A stretch of 64,000 nt of DNA. It comes from Novosphingobium sp. PhB57 (GTDB lineage Bacteria; Pseudomonadota; Alphaproteobacteria; Sphingomonadales; Sphingomonadaceae). Numbering within the stretch: the first letter of the stretch is position 1; each line of letters opens with the position of its first letter. The notes under the pieces are model-generated. The model had not been told where the DNA came from and did no database searches. It worked only from the letters and a program-made list of their open reading frames with translations. Positions 15,707 through 24,356 of this stretch are shown piece by piece. Position numbers and translations under genes: made by a program. Location of the stretch: positions 248,001-312,000 of the forward strand of contig NZ_SMBO01000006.1 in NCBI RefSeq assembly GCF_004342985.1, written 5' to 3'.

Positions 15707-16414
15707 TTACGATCCCGAGGGGAAGCCTTGGCACATCTCTTCGGCCAAGGCCAGCAGCGCGGCGTCATTGGCGGCGGCGGCGCAGCGCACGGCAGCCCAG
15801 CCCTCGCCGGTCCGCGCGATGAGGCGCGGACCTATGATGGCAAGCGCGATCCGCGTCCGCGGGAGTGAAAGCCGGCGGCATTCGGAGGCGAAATGCGCGG
15901 CGGCTTCGCCCGAATGCAGCAGGACGAGCGCCGGGTCCTGCAGCAGGCGGGCCAGTTCGGCGGGCATGGACAGTGCCTCGCTGGCGTAGACCTCGCGCGT
16001 GGCCATGGTGCAGGGCGCGGGAAGCGCGATGTCCACCCGCTCGCGCCCGGCCAGGCGCAGCAACCTGCGGTGACCGGGATCCAGCTGCGCCATGACCGAC
16101 TGCAATCCGCCGCGCGCGACCCGCACCACGTCCAATCCGGCCTGCCGCGCGGCTGCGGCCGTCGTTTCGCCCACGGCATAGGCGGGCAGGCCGCGATAGT
16201 CCGCCAGCGCCGGTCCGGCCTGCCGCATGGCATTGGCGCTGCCGATCAGTATCGCATCGACCTCTTCGCGCGGGACCGGATGCCACGTCAGCGGGACGAT
16301 CTCGAACAGCGGAAATCCGCGGGCATCCAGACCCTGCCGGGCTGCCGCCGCGACCGTCGCCGCCCCGCCCGGCTCGGGGCGGATGACGATGACGGGCAGG
16401 CGCGGGGCGCTCAT
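15707..16414 (-). CDS. hemD: Uroporphyrinogen-III synthase
   Basis: A 235-residue cytoplasmic enzyme that closes hydroxymethylbilane into uroporphyrinogen III in haem synthesis. HemD proteins diverge strongly, but the order VIVIRPEPGG (N-terminus), AILIGSANAMR, LPAYAVGETTAAAARQAG, VLLHSGEAAAHFA and LAIIGPRLIARTGEGWAAVR fits the two-domain family, and it directly follows hemC (seven-base gap). The start at 16414 begins MSAPRLPVIVIRPEP; a longer upstream in-frame extension lies inside hemC and is rejected. Confidence 0.88.
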   Translation of the reverse strand: MSAPRLPVIVIRPEPGGAATVAAAARQGLDARGFPLFEIVPLTWHPVPREEVDAILIGSANAMRQAGPALADYRGLPAYAVGETTAAAARQAGLDVVRVARGGLQSVMAQLDPGHRRLLRLAGRERVDIALPAPCTMATREVYASEALSMPAELARLLQDPALVLLHSGEAAAHFASECRRLSLPRTRIALAIIGPRLIARTGEGWAAVRCAAAANDAALLALAEEMCQGFPSGS

Positions 16415-16421
16415 GAGGGAG

Positions 16422-17366
16422 TCAGGCCGGTCCGGCGAAGTGGACGGCGATGGCGGGAACCGCGCGGGCCAGCAGGTCTGCCGCCAGGCGTGCGGGGCCT
16501 TCGGGGTCGTCCATGGCAAAGCGGGCCGCACCCTCCACCCGTTCCGCGCCGTCGGGGCTGTAGAGCGCCGCCCGCATCGCCAGCCCATCGCCGTCAAGCC
16601 GGGTGAGCACGGCGATGGGGCTGTGGCAATTGCCACCGAGACCGGCCAGCAAGGCGCGTTCGGCCAGGACGGAGGCGCGGCTCTCGCCGTGGTCGACGGC
16701 CGCAAGAAAGCCGAGCGTGCGCGCATCGTCTGCGCGGCATTCGATCATGATCGCGGCCTGCGCGGGGGCAGGGAGCCAGTCTTCCTCGTCAAGGGGATGG
16801 CCGGTGCCGGTTTCGCCCAGGCGCTTGAGCCCGGCGGCGGCCAGGAAGGTGGCATCGGCCTCTCCCGCCGCCAGCTTGGCCAGCCGGGTGGCGACATTGC
16901 CGCGGAACGTCACCACCGTGCAGTCGGGCCGGGCGTGGAGCAGCTGGGCGGCGCGGCGCGGCGCGCTCGTACCCACCACCGCGCCTTGCGGCAGCGCGCG
17001 GATGCTCTCGGCGCCCACCAGCACGTCGCGTACATCCTCCCGCGGGAGGATGGCGCCGATGGTGAAGGCTGCGGGGCGAATCGTCTCGACATCCTTGGCC
17101 GAATGGACCGCGAAATCGATCTCTCCGGCGGCGAGCCAGGCGTCCAGCTCCTTCGTCCACAGGGCCTTGCCGCCTATTTCCGCCAAAGCGCGGTCCTGGA
17201 TGCGATCCCCGCTGGCGGTGACGGCAACGATCTCTATATGCGCAGGATCGATTCCGTGTGCCGCGGCCAACCGGTCGCGCGCTTCCTCAGCCTGAGCCAT
17301 CGCCAGCGGCGACCGACGGGTACCGAGGCGGAAGCCATGTTTTTGCGTGTCTGTTTGCGTCGTCAT
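16422..17366 (-). CDS. hemC: Porphobilinogen deaminase (hydroxymethylbilane synthase)
   Basis: Joins four porphobilinogen units into hydroxymethylbilane; 314 residues, normal for the family. Clear blocks are FRLGTRRSPLAMAQA, GDRIQDRALAEIGGKALWTKEL, DFAVHSAKDVE and GTSAPRRAAQLL. The cysteine that holds the dipyrromethane cofactor is in GLGGNCHSPIAV. First gene of the hemC-hemD-mitofilin-like operon. Its start is 60 bases from the divergent tsaD start, so both promoters lie in or near that gap. Confidence 0.95.
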   Translation of the reverse strand: MTTQTDTQKHGFRLGTRRSPLAMAQAEEARDRLAAAHGIDPAHIEIVAVTASGDRIQDRALAEIGGKALWTKELDAWLAAGEIDFAVHSAKDVETIRPAAFTIGAILPREDVRDVLVGAESIRALPQGAVVGTSAPRRAAQLLHARPDCTVVTFRGNVATRLAKLAAGEADATFLAAAGLKRLGETGTGHPLDEEDWLPAPAQAAIMIECRADDARTLGFLAAVDHGESRASVLAERALLAGLGGNCHSPIAVLTRLDGDGLAMRAALYSPDGAERVEGAARFAMDDPEGPARLAADLLARAVPAIAVHFAGPA

Positions 17367-17426
17367 CGGCGGGTTGTGCTACCCGTCAATGTCGTCCAGT
17401 GGAAGGGTCGTTCAGGGAAAGTTGAA

Positions 17427-18461
17427 ATGCGTACGGTACTGGGCATCGAAAGCTCGTGCGACGAGACGGCGGCGGCACTGGTAACCAGCGACCGCACGAT
17501 CCTCGCCCAGCGCATCGCCTCGCAGGATGAGGCACACCGGCCTTATGGCGGCGTCGTGCCCGAAATCGCCGCGCGCGCACACTCGGAGCGGATCGCGCCC
17601 TTGATCGAGGCGACCCTGGCCGATGCCGGCATGACGCTTGACGACGTGGACGCGATCGCCGCCACCGCAGGCCCCGGCCTGATCGGCGGGGTGATGGTCG
17701 GGCTCGTCACGGCCAAGGCCCTGGCGATGGCCACCGGCAAGCCGCTGATCGCGGTCAACCACCTGGAAGGCCACGCCCTTTCGCCGCGCCTGGGCGACGG
17801 CGCGCTCGAATATCCCTACCTCCTGCTGCTGGTGTCCGGCGGGCACTGCCAGATCCTGCTGGTCGAAGGCGTGGGCAGGTTCCGCCGCCTCGCCACCACC
17901 ATCGATGACGCGCTGGGCGAGGCTTTCGACAAGTCTGCCAAGTTGCTCGGCCTCGGTTATCCGGGCGGTCCGGCCATGGAACGGCTGGCGCTGGAGGGAG
18001 ACGCGAAGAAGGTGCCGCTGCCGCGTCCGCTCAAGGGGTCGGAGGAACCGCACTTCTCCTTCGCCGGGCTCAAGAGCGCGGTGATGCGCGCCAAGCAGTC
18101 CGGCCAATATGCCGATGCCGATATCGCCGCTTCCTTCCAGCAGGCGGCCATCGATTGCCTGATCGACCGGACGCGCCGGGCGCTGGCCTCGGTCGGCCCG
18201 CTCAACGCGCTGGTCGTTGCCGGCGGCGTCGCGGCGAACAAGGCGATTCGCGGCGCGCTCGAAGCGCTGGCGGCCGAGCACGATCTCGATTTCGTGGCCC
18301 CGCCGCTCGGCCTCTGCACTGACAATGCGGCGATGATCGCCTGGGCGGGCGTCGAGCGCTTCGCCATGGGCCAGTCCGACCCGCTCGATGTTGCCGCGCG
18401 CCCGCGCTGGCCGCTCGACCCGGATGCGGAAACCGTGCGCGGCGCCGGAGTGAAGGCATGA
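17427..18461 (+). CDS. tsaD: tRNA N6-adenosine threonylcarbamoyltransferase
   Basis: Transfers threonylcarbamoyl to A37 of ANN-decoding tRNAs; 344 residues. Metal-binding His112 and His116 (NHLEGH), GGHCQILLVE, and VVAGGVAANKAIR and TDNAAMIAWAG near the C-terminus are diagnostic. The start MRTVLGIESSCDETAAA at 17427 is the conserved N-terminus; the frame stays open far upstream over the hem genes, but that part is an antisense shadow. The stop overlaps gpsA by four bases. Confidence 0.96.
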   Translation: MRTVLGIESSCDETAAALVTSDRTILAQRIASQDEAHRPYGGVVPEIAARAHSERIAPLIEATLADAGMTLDDVDAIAATAGPGLIGGVMVGLVTAKALAMATGKPLIAVNHLEGHALSPRLGDGALEYPYLLLLVSGGHCQILLVEGVGRFRRLATTIDDALGEAFDKSAKLLGLGYPGGPAMERLALEGDAKKVPLPRPLKGSEEPHFSFAGLKSAVMRAKQSGQYADADIAASFQQAAIDCLIDRTRRALASVGPLNALVVAGGVAANKAIRGALEALAAEHDLDFVAPPLGLCTDNAAMIAWAGVERFAMGQSDPLDVAARPRWPLDPDAETVRGAGVKA

Positions 18462-19474
18462 GCGGCTTCGAAAAGACGCGCGTCGGCGTGATCGGCGCGG
18501 GCGCCTGGGGTACCGCGCTGGCGCAGTCGCTGGCCGGGGACGGCAGCGACGTGCTGCTCTGGGCGCGCGAGCCGGAACTGACCGCGCGCATCAATGCGGA
18601 GCGGCTCAACGACCTCTATCTGCCGGGCGCGGCATTGGCCGACAGCGTCCGGGCCACTTCGGACCTTGCCGAACTGGCGGCGCTGCCGGTGCTGCTGGCG
18701 GTCGTGCCGGCGCAGTTTCTGGGCGGCGTGCTCTCGCAGCTTCCCGCCCTGGGCTTTTCCGGTGATCTCGTGCTTTGTGCCAAGGGCATCGAGGCAGGCA
18801 GCGGCCGCCTCATGGCCGAGGTGGCCGCGCAGGCAGTGCCCGGCTCCCCCATCGCCGTGCTGTCCGGCCCGACTTTCGCGCATGAAGTGGCGGCCGGCCT
18901 GCCCACCGCGGTGACGCTCGCCTGTTCGGGCGGGCAGGCGCAGTGGCAGCGCCTTTCGTCCGTCATCGCGCGGCCGGCGCTGCGTCCTTACTATTCCGAC
19001 GATGTCATCGGCGCCGAAATCGGCGGCGCGGTGAAGAACGTGCTGGCGATTGCCTGCGGCGTCGTCGAAGGCCTGAAGCTCGGCCAGAACGCCCGTGCCG
19101 CGCTGATCGCGCGCGGCTACGCGGAAATGCTGCGCTTCGGTCTTGCGCGCGGGGCCCGGGCGGAAACGCTGTCGGGTCTCTGCGGCCTTGGAGATCTCGT
19201 GCTGACCTGTTCCTCTACCTCCAGTCGCAATTTCTCGCTGGGCCTTGCGCTCGGACAGGGGCTGACCGCGGCCGAGGCGCTTTCCGGCAAGAATTCGGTG
19301 GCCGAAGGCGCCGCGACTGCCCCCGTGCTGGCCGACATCGCCCGGCGCGACGGTATCGAGATGCCGATCGCCGAAGCCGTGTGCCGCCTGCTGGAAGGCA
19401 AGGCCCCGGCCAGTGACGTGGTGGTGCAGATCCTCGCCCGTCCGCTTCGCGCCGAGCAGGAGCCGCTTTCTTGA
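18458..19474 (+). CDS. gpsA: Glycerol-3-phosphate dehydrogenase [NAD(P)+]
   Basis: Makes sn-glycerol 3-phosphate for phospholipids; 338 residues. N-terminal nucleotide fold (VGVIGAGAWGTALAQSLA), VLCAKGIE, SGPTFAHEVA, and the catalytic-region EIGGAVKNVLAIACG with its conserved lysine. GLCGLGDLVLTCSS is typical. ATGA overlap with tsaD upstream and a TTGA overlap with the flippase gene downstream, so three genes are translationally coupled. Confidence 0.96.
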   Translation: MSGFEKTRVGVIGAGAWGTALAQSLAGDGSDVLLWAREPELTARINAERLNDLYLPGAALADSVRATSDLAELAALPVLLAVVPAQFLGGVLSQLPALGFSGDLVLCAKGIEAGSGRLMAEVAAQAVPGSPIAVLSGPTFAHEVAAGLPTAVTLACSGGQAQWQRLSSVIARPALRPYYSDDVIGAEIGGAVKNVLAIACGVVEGLKLGQNARAALIARGYAEMLRFGLARGARAETLSGLCGLGDLVLTCSSTSSRNFSLGLALGQGLTAAEALSGKNSVAEGAATAPVLADIARRDGIEMPIAEAVCRLLEGKAPASDVVVQILARPLRAEQEPLS

Positions 19475-20994
19475 CCGACGGTATCGTGACCCGCACCGCG
19501 GCGGAACAGGCAAGCAAGGAACACGACGATATTGCCGCGCTCGCCAAGGGCGGCCGGACCAATCTCTTCGGGTTCTTCCTGCGCCTTGCCGCGCGCATCC
19601 CCTTCCTGTTCATCGCCGGTCGCGCCTCGGTCTACGGTCCGGCGGCGCTGGGACGTTTCGCCTCGGCGCTGGTGGTGATCGAGCTGACCTCGATGATCTG
19701 CACCATGGGCGAGAAGCGCGGCCTGGCGCAGCGCCTTTCCGATACCGAGGGGCAGGTCCATCCGGCCAACGTGATCGCGGACGGCATGATCATCGCGGTG
19801 ATCGCCTCTTGCGCGGCATCGCTGTTCTTCTGGCTGGTGCCGGCGCCGATGTTCCCGGGCGGGCACTATACCCAGATCGACCGGCTGATGGTGATCGCCA
19901 TCCTGCCGCTGACCATGACCGAGATCTGGCTGGCGGCGCTGGCCTACCGCCTGCGAGTGACGCCCACCGTGTGGTCGCGCGCCATCGTCGAGCCCTGGGT
20001 CATCTCGATCCTGGCAGGAGCGATGATCTGGATCGCGCCGGAAAGCGGCCTGTCCATCGCCTATATCGGCTCGATCTTCGCGGCAGCGGTGATGGCCTTC
20101 ATTCCCTTCTTCCGCGAATATGGCCTGCCGCAGGGCTGGCGCCCGCGCCCGCGCCAGATGCAGAAGCTGGCCGTGCGATCGCTGCCGATCGCGCTTGCCG
20201 ACACGATCGAATGGGGCACGCGCCGCGTGGACCTCTTCCTGCTCGGCTTCCTGGCTCCCGCCGCGGCGGTGGGCGTCTATTATGCCGCGCAGCAGGTCGC
20301 CAGCCTGCCGCAAAAGCTCAAGACCAGCTTCGAGCCGGTGCTGGGACCGGTCATCACCCGCAACCTGAAGGAAAAGGACTACGCCGCGATCGCGCGGCAG
20401 GTCTGCCAGGTCGGCTTCTGGATCACGGCGGCACAGGCGGGCATTGCCCTGGCGCTGGGCATACCGGGAGAGGGCGTGATGGGCCTGGTCGGCCGCGAAT
20501 TCGTGGGCGGCACGGGCGCGCTGGTGTTCCTGCTGGCTGCCGAAGTGGTGGCGGCGACCGCAGTGGTGAGCGAGGCCGCGCTCGTCTACGTCGCCCGCAT
20601 GCGCAACCTCGTCGTCTCGGTCCTGACCATCGCCCTGCAGGCGGTGCTGACCCTGGGCGGCATTCTGGCCATGCAGAAGCTGGGCTACAACTCGCTGTTC
20701 CAGGCGGCCACGGCCGCGGCGGCACTGATGCTGGCGCTGGGCTTCGCGTCGCTGGTCAAGTCGAAGATGCTGGCGGATTTCCTGAAGGAACCGATCAACA
20801 ACTGGCGCTGGGCGCTGGTGTGGGCGGCGGCGCCGGCGGTGGTGCTGGGCTATCTGGCCACGCAGTTCCTGCCGGAGTGGGCGGAACTGGCCTTCGGCAT
20901 TCCGGCCATCCTGGGCTCCTACTTCCTGGTGATCTGGAAGAAGGCGTTCGGCCCGGAAGACCGAAAGCTGTTCCAGAAAACCAAGACGGCGTGA
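19471..20994 (+). CDS. MVF-superfamily polysaccharide/lipid flippase
   Basis: A 507-residue polytopic membrane protein with about 12-14 helices, of the oligosaccharide-flippase (Wzx-like) superfamily. The start is an unusual TTG at 19471 whose last two bases are the first two of the gpsA TGA stop (TTGA), so it depends on coupling. The N-terminal about 35 residues are hydrophilic, followed by NLFGFFLRLAARIPFLFIAGRAS and SLPQKLKTSFEPVLGP, a pattern shared by Wzx-type proteins. No polysaccharide genes adjoin it; linkage to gpsA suggests a lipid or glycolipid substrate, which is an inference. Confidence 0.8.
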   Translation: MTDGIVTRTAAEQASKEHDDIAALAKGGRTNLFGFFLRLAARIPFLFIAGRASVYGPAALGRFASALVVIELTSMICTMGEKRGLAQRLSDTEGQVHPANVIADGMIIAVIASCAASLFFWLVPAPMFPGGHYTQIDRLMVIAILPLTMTEIWLAALAYRLRVTPTVWSRAIVEPWVISILAGAMIWIAPESGLSIAYIGSIFAAAVMAFIPFFREYGLPQGWRPRPRQMQKLAVRSLPIALADTIEWGTRRVDLFLLGFLAPAAAVGVYYAAQQVASLPQKLKTSFEPVLGPVITRNLKEKDYAAIARQVCQVGFWITAAQAGIALALGIPGEGVMGLVGREFVGGTGALVFLLAAEVVAATAVVSEAALVYVARMRNLVVSVLTIALQAVLTLGGILAMQKLGYNSLFQAATAAAALMLALGFASLVKSKMLADFLKEPINNWRWALVWAAAPAVVLGYLATQFLPEWAELAFGIPAILGSYFLVIWKKAFGPEDRKLFQKTKTA

Positions 20995-21080
20995 CGGTCT
21001 GCGGCATTTTCCTGGATTTTCGTGTCTTTTCGGCCCGAGAGGCGTTTCCGCCGCGTTCGAAATTGCTCTAGGCTAAGGCC

Positions 21081-21803
21081 ATGAATCCCCGTCGCGCCTC
21101 CATCGTTGCCGCCGGTGCCGTCTTTTGTCTGGCGCTGTCCTTTGTCGCTACCCGGGTGCGGGGGCCGGTCTTCATCGGCCAGCTCGAACGCGAGGCGGAA
21201 GCCGTGCGCGACCAGGCCGGCGGTCCCGGCGTCGATCTCGCCTTTCGCGACCGCTATGGCTGGCTGACCCGGCACCCGGTGCTGTCGGGCGGCGAAAGCC
21301 TCAATTCCGAAACCCGCAAGCGCGTGGCCGCGGCCGTGGCCGGCGTGCCCGGGATCGGCGGCATATCCTGGTCGAGCGAGGGCGACGGCGATGCCACCAA
21401 GCTGCGCTGCCAGGACGATGTCGAGGCGATCCTGGCCAGTCGCTCCATCCGCTTCACCGAAGCCAGCGCGCGGATCGACCCGGTCAGTGAGCGTCTGCTG
21501 GACGAAGTGGCGAAAGCCCTGCGCCCCTGCGTGGGCAGCATCATCGCCGTGACCGGCCATACCGACGCTTCCGGCAATCCCGCGGCGAACCGGGCGCTCT
21601 CGCTGGCGCGGGCGGAATCGGTGCGCTGGGGGCTGGTCGGCCGGGGCATTCCCGCCGATGGTTTGCGCGCCTCGGGCGTGGGATCGAAGACCCCGATCGA
21701 GGGGCTGGATCCGCTCGACCCCGCCAATCGCCGCATCGAGTTCTCGGTCATCGCTTCCGCGCCGGTCAAGCCGACGCCGATCGACACGCCAGGACCGGAA
21801 TGA
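21081..21803 (+). CDS. OmpA-domain envelope protein
   Basis: A 240-residue protein with an N-terminal membrane anchor or signal (IVAAGAVFCLALSFVA), a middle region of about 100 residues resembling a BON-like domain (LDREAE..., GVPGIGGISWSS), and a C-terminal OmpA-like peptidoglycan-binding domain: SIRFTEASARIDPVSERLLDEVAKAL, VTGHTDASGNPAANRALSLARAESV, GVGSKTPI and NRRIEFSV. The Asp and Arg expected to bind diaminopimelate are present in the GHTDASG and NRRIEF blocks. The last codons lie inside a 15-bp tandem repeat. Confidence 0.82.
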   Translation: MNPRRASIVAAGAVFCLALSFVATRVRGPVFIGQLEREAEAVRDQAGGPGVDLAFRDRYGWLTRHPVLSGGESLNSETRKRVAAAVAGVPGIGGISWSSEGDGDATKLRCQDDVEAILASRSIRFTEASARIDPVSERLLDEVAKALRPCVGSIIAVTGHTDASGNPAANRALSLARAESVRWGLVGRGIPADGLRASGVGSKTPIEGLDPLDPANRRIEFSVIASAPVKPTPIDTPGPE

Positions 21804-21854
21804 GGACGCCCGGAATGAGGACGCCCGGAATGATGAGGTCCGGAATGAATGGCA
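21795..21854. repeat. Four copies of a 15-bp tandem repeat at the ompA-like gene end
   Basis: Copies begin at 21795, 21810, 21825 and 21840 with consensus CCGGAATGAGGACGC; the last two are degenerate. Copy one contains the TGA stop of the OmpA-domain gene. Because the period is five codons, each copy repeats Pro-Glu-stop in the same frame. Confidence 0.75.
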
Positions 21855-21914
21855 TCGCCACCGGCGCAGGCCGGGCCGCCGTCAGGGTGCAAATTACGAT
21901 GAAAGGAGCCGCCG

Positions 21915-22007
21915 ATGCCGCTATGGCTTGAAATGGCCGTTTCGGTGCTGCTGACCTACATGGCAGGTTTCGGCATCGGCTGGCTGGTGTGGAACCGGAA
22001 GGGATAA
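21915..22007 (+). CDS. Single-pass membrane micropeptide, 30 residues
   Basis: ATG at 21915, stop TAA at 22005-22007. The peptide begins MPLWLEMAVSVLLTYMAGFG and ends WLVWNRKG, i.e. one membrane helix with a basic C-terminus. A strong ribosome site (AAAGGAG at 21900-21906) sits eight bases before the start. It ends only three bases before the GTG of the helix-hairpin-helix gene, so the two are probably co-translated. I do not recognise a named family. Confidence 0.6.
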   Translation: MPLWLEMAVSVLLTYMAGFGIGWLVWNRKG

Positions 22008-22010
22008 GTT

Positions 22011-22637
22011 GTGGTGGAAATGATTTCGGCCAATTGGCTGATATTCGTCGTCGCGTTGCTGGTCGGCATCGCGATTGCCTACTGGCTGTTTGCGCGCGCC
22101 TCCAAGCCCGCGCCGCGCCAGCATCGGCCCGACGTGCTGGACGAAGGCGCTGCGCCCGCCCAGCGTAACCAGGCCCTGATAGACGATGCGCCGCCCGCCG
22201 CGCAGTTCACCGCGCCTGTCCACATCGATCCGCCCGCCATGGCCGGAACGATGGCCGGCATCGGCGAAGTGATCGCCGTGGCCGCGCAAGAGGAAGTGGA
22301 TGCGGTGAAAACGCCGCCGCAGACGATCGCGGCCGAGCCGGAGGCGGTCCCTGCTCCCGCAGCTCCCGCTCCTGTTGCCGCCCAGGACGCTCCTGCCGAA
22401 GGCGATGACTTGCGCAAGATCAAGGGTCTCGGACCCAAGATGCTCACGCTGCTCCATGCCCTGGGCATCACCCGCTTCGCGCAGATCGCCGCCTGGACCG
22501 ATGCCGACCTGGACGAGCTGGACGGCAAGCTGGGCGCTTTTGCCGGCCGCCCCCGCCGCGACAGCTGGGTGGAACAGGCCCGCATGCTCTCGGCCGGCGA
22601 TACCGGCGCCTACGAGGAGAAGTTCGGCAAGCTCTGA
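22011..22637 (+). CDS. Membrane-anchored helix-hairpin-helix protein
   Basis: A 208-residue protein: an N-terminal membrane helix (about 7-25), an Ala/Pro-rich linker (about 30-140), then a C-terminal domain with DDLRKIKGLGPKMLTLLHALGITRFAQIAAWTDAD. This is the helix-hairpin-helix module found at the end of many alphaproteobacterial proteins and related to the nonspecific DNA-binding HhH fold. Possible starts are GTG 22011, GTG 22014 and ATG 22020; GTG 22011 is chosen because it directly follows the micropeptide stop. The function is unknown. Confidence 0.75.
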   Translation: MVEMISANWLIFVVALLVGIAIAYWLFARASKPAPRQHRPDVLDEGAAPAQRNQALIDDAPPAAQFTAPVHIDPPAMAGTMAGIGEVIAVAAQEEVDAVKTPPQTIAAEPEAVPAPAAPAPVAAQDAPAEGDDLRKIKGLGPKMLTLLHALGITRFAQIAAWTDADLDELDGKLGAFAGRPRRDSWVEQARMLSAGDTGAYEEKFGKL

Positions 22638-22654
22638 GCTTGTCGAACGCCACG

Positions 22655-22694
22655 AAAAAGGGGGCGGGAAGTCAGACTTCCCGCCCCCTTTTTT
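22655..22694. terminator. Bidirectional Rho-independent terminator
   Basis: Perfect 13-bp stem (GGGGGCGGGAAGT / ACTTCCCGCCCCC), three-base loop, six T on the plus side and five A before the stem, so it can end transcription from both the HhH gene and the convergent NDUFA9-like gene. Confidence 0.93.
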
Positions 22695-22731
22695 CTGTCC
22701 GGCCGGCGTGTGCCGTTCGGCCTTTGGCCGA

Positions 22732-23676
22732 TCAGGCGGCCTTGACGCCGAAGCGGCCGTGGTTGCGGAACGGCATCATCCAGCGATCGAGGAACAGCTC
22801 CAGCGGGCGCGGCGTGATGCCGAGCTGGGCGAAGCCGGGGAGGGTGCCGCTTGCGACATTGCCCGCCTTGAGCAGCTTGAGCTGGTCGCCGCTGATCGGG
22901 GTGCCCGGCAGGGCGGCGATCAGGCCGGAAACGCCGTCGGGCAGCTCCGCGAAGCTGCGGTTGCGGCAGGCGGCCTGGGCGATGCGCTTGTTGAGGTCGA
23001 TCATCGAGATCACTTCGGGGCCGGCGATCTCGAAGGTCTTGCCGCCGTGCACTTGGGGCGCACCCAGCGTTTCCGCGACGGCCAGGGCGACGTCGTCCAC
23101 GAAGACCGGCTGGAGCTGGGCCTGCGGTGCGAAGACCGGCAGGACTGGCAGGCGCGAGACGAGGTTGCCGAACATCATGACGAAATTGTCGTCCGGGCCG
23201 AACATGACCGAGGGACGCAGGATCGTGGCGGCGGGGAAGGCGGCGAGCACGGCCTTTTCGCCCTCGGCCTTGGTGCGGGCATAAGCGACGCTCGAAGAAG
23301 CGTCGGCGCCAATGGCCGAGATGTGAACGAAGGCAGCGGCGCCGGCGGCCTTGGCGGCGGCGGCGATGCGGCCTGCGCCTTCACCCTGGACGGCGTCGAG
23401 ATTGCCGGTGAAGGCGCCCACCAGGTTCACCACCGCGTCCGATCCGGCCAGGACGGCGGCCAGCGATTCGGGCTTGGTCACGTCGACACCCGCGAACTGC
23501 ACCTGGCCAAGGTTGCCAAGCAGCTTGAGGGCGTAGGACTTCTTGGGGCTGCGGCTGGCGATACGCAGGCGCGCACCGCGTGCGAGCAGTTCCTGGGCGA
23601 CATGCTTGCCGACGAAGCCGCTGCCGCCCAGCAGCGTGACGATCTTGCCGTAAAGAGGGTCGGTAGCTTGGCTCAT
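22732..23676 (-). CDS. NAD(P)-binding complex I NDUFA9-like protein
   Basis: A 314-residue atypical short-chain dehydrogenase with the nucleotide motif IVTLLGGSGFVGKHVAQELLARGARLRIASRSP, then LVGAFTGNLDAVQGEG, VHISAIGADASSSVAYARTKAEGE (Tyr-x-x-x-Lys-like pair) and ILRPSVMFGPDDNFV. This matches the bacterial proteins related to the NDUFA9 accessory subunit of respiratory complex I. The start at 23676 gives the expected short N-terminus before the fold; longer upstream frames run antisense through the tRNA gene. The nuo genes are not in the window, so association with complex I is inferred from the family. Confidence 0.88.
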   Translation of the reverse strand: MSQATDPLYGKIVTLLGGSGFVGKHVAQELLARGARLRIASRSPKKSYALKLLGNLGQVQFAGVDVTKPESLAAVLAGSDAVVNLVGAFTGNLDAVQGEGAGRIAAAAKAAGAAAFVHISAIGADASSSVAYARTKAEGEKAVLAAFPAATILRPSVMFGPDDNFVMMFGNLVSRLPVLPVFAPQAQLQPVFVDDVALAVAETLGAPQVHGGKTFEIAGPEVISMIDLNKRIAQAACRNRSFAELPDGVSGLIAALPGTPISGDQLKLLKAGNVASGTLPGFAQLGITPRPLELFLDRWMMPFRNHGRFGVKAA

Positions 23677-23857
23677 GATAAGAACGGGTCCTTCAGCGTG
23701 GCGCAGGCGCGGCTGAAGGAAGAGTAAGCCGCCTGCGCCGGTTTCGCGCACGATAAGCGCCCTTGGCACAAGGCCGGTTCCCGAGCAACCGGGCGGAGGC
23801 TCCGGAAGGAGATTTCGCCTTTTTTCACGCGATTTGAAAAAAGTTCGAGAACGAGCG

Positions 23858-23886
23858 TTGACAACAATCCGGCCGCCGCTTAGAGG
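23858..23886 (+). promoter_or_regulatory. Sigma-70-type promoter of the tRNA-Leu gene
   Basis: TTGACA at 23858-23863, a 17-base spacer and TAGAGG at 23881-23886, followed by a GC-rich discriminator. The mature tRNA begins 47 bases after the -10 element. Confidence 0.75.
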
Positions 23887-23933
23887 CGCCCTCCTACCCG
23901 GCGAGGACGGCAGATCAGCCCCCTCGCTTCCGT

Positions 23934-24020
23934 GCCCAGATGGCGGAATTGGTAGACGCACCAGCTTCAGGTGCTGGCGCTCGCAAGGGCGTGGAGGTTC
24001 GAGTCCTCTTCTGGGCACCA
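23934..24020 (+). tRNA. tRNA-Leu (anticodon CAG)
   Basis: An 87-base class II tRNA with CCA encoded. Acceptor arm GCCCAGA / TCTGGGC; D-arm GCGGAATTGGTAGACGC; anticodon stem CCAGC / GCTGG with loop TTCAGGT giving CAG; a long variable arm; T-arm GGTTCGAGTCC. It reads CUG leucine codons. Confidence 0.96.
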
Positions 24021-24045
24021 TTTCTCAAGCAATTGAGAAGCGTCG

Positions 24046-24067
24046 GGGGCCGTCGAAAGACGGCCCC
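24046..24067 (+). terminator. Stem-loop downstream of tRNA-Leu
   Basis: GGGGCCGTC / GACGGCCCC with a GAAA tetraloop, 26 bases after the tRNA. There is no T run, so it could be a processing or 3'-end structure rather than a classical terminator. Confidence 0.6.
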
Positions 24068-24356
24068 TAGTCGTATCTGCCTCCCCCAAATTCCATGGCC
24101 CGCAATCGACCGCCTGCCAGCATCCGGGTTCCGGACGGGTTGGCTGGCGTAGCGGCACTATTACCGCTTTCGGCGTAATCCATGCGGACAATTCCCGGTT
24201 CTTTGGAAGGGCTGCGGGAACCAAGATCGTTTCAACCAATCGAAGCCATAGCCTGAATCCGGACCTTTCGGGTGATGGTGCCGGCCCGGCGGCGGGATTA
24301 GTCTGTGAACGGCGGCAGTGCTGCCGCAACCACTGCAGCTTCGAAAGGTCGCAGGC

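Noticed and set aside
16227..17426. In-frame N-terminal extension of tsaD by about 400 codons
   Set aside because: It covers hemD/hemC on the other strand and no TsaD has such an extension; the conserved N-terminus begins at 17427.
22732..24021. N-terminal extension of the NDUFA9-like gene through the tRNA region
   Set aside because: The extension is antisense to tRNA-Leu and its promoter; the natural start is at 23676.
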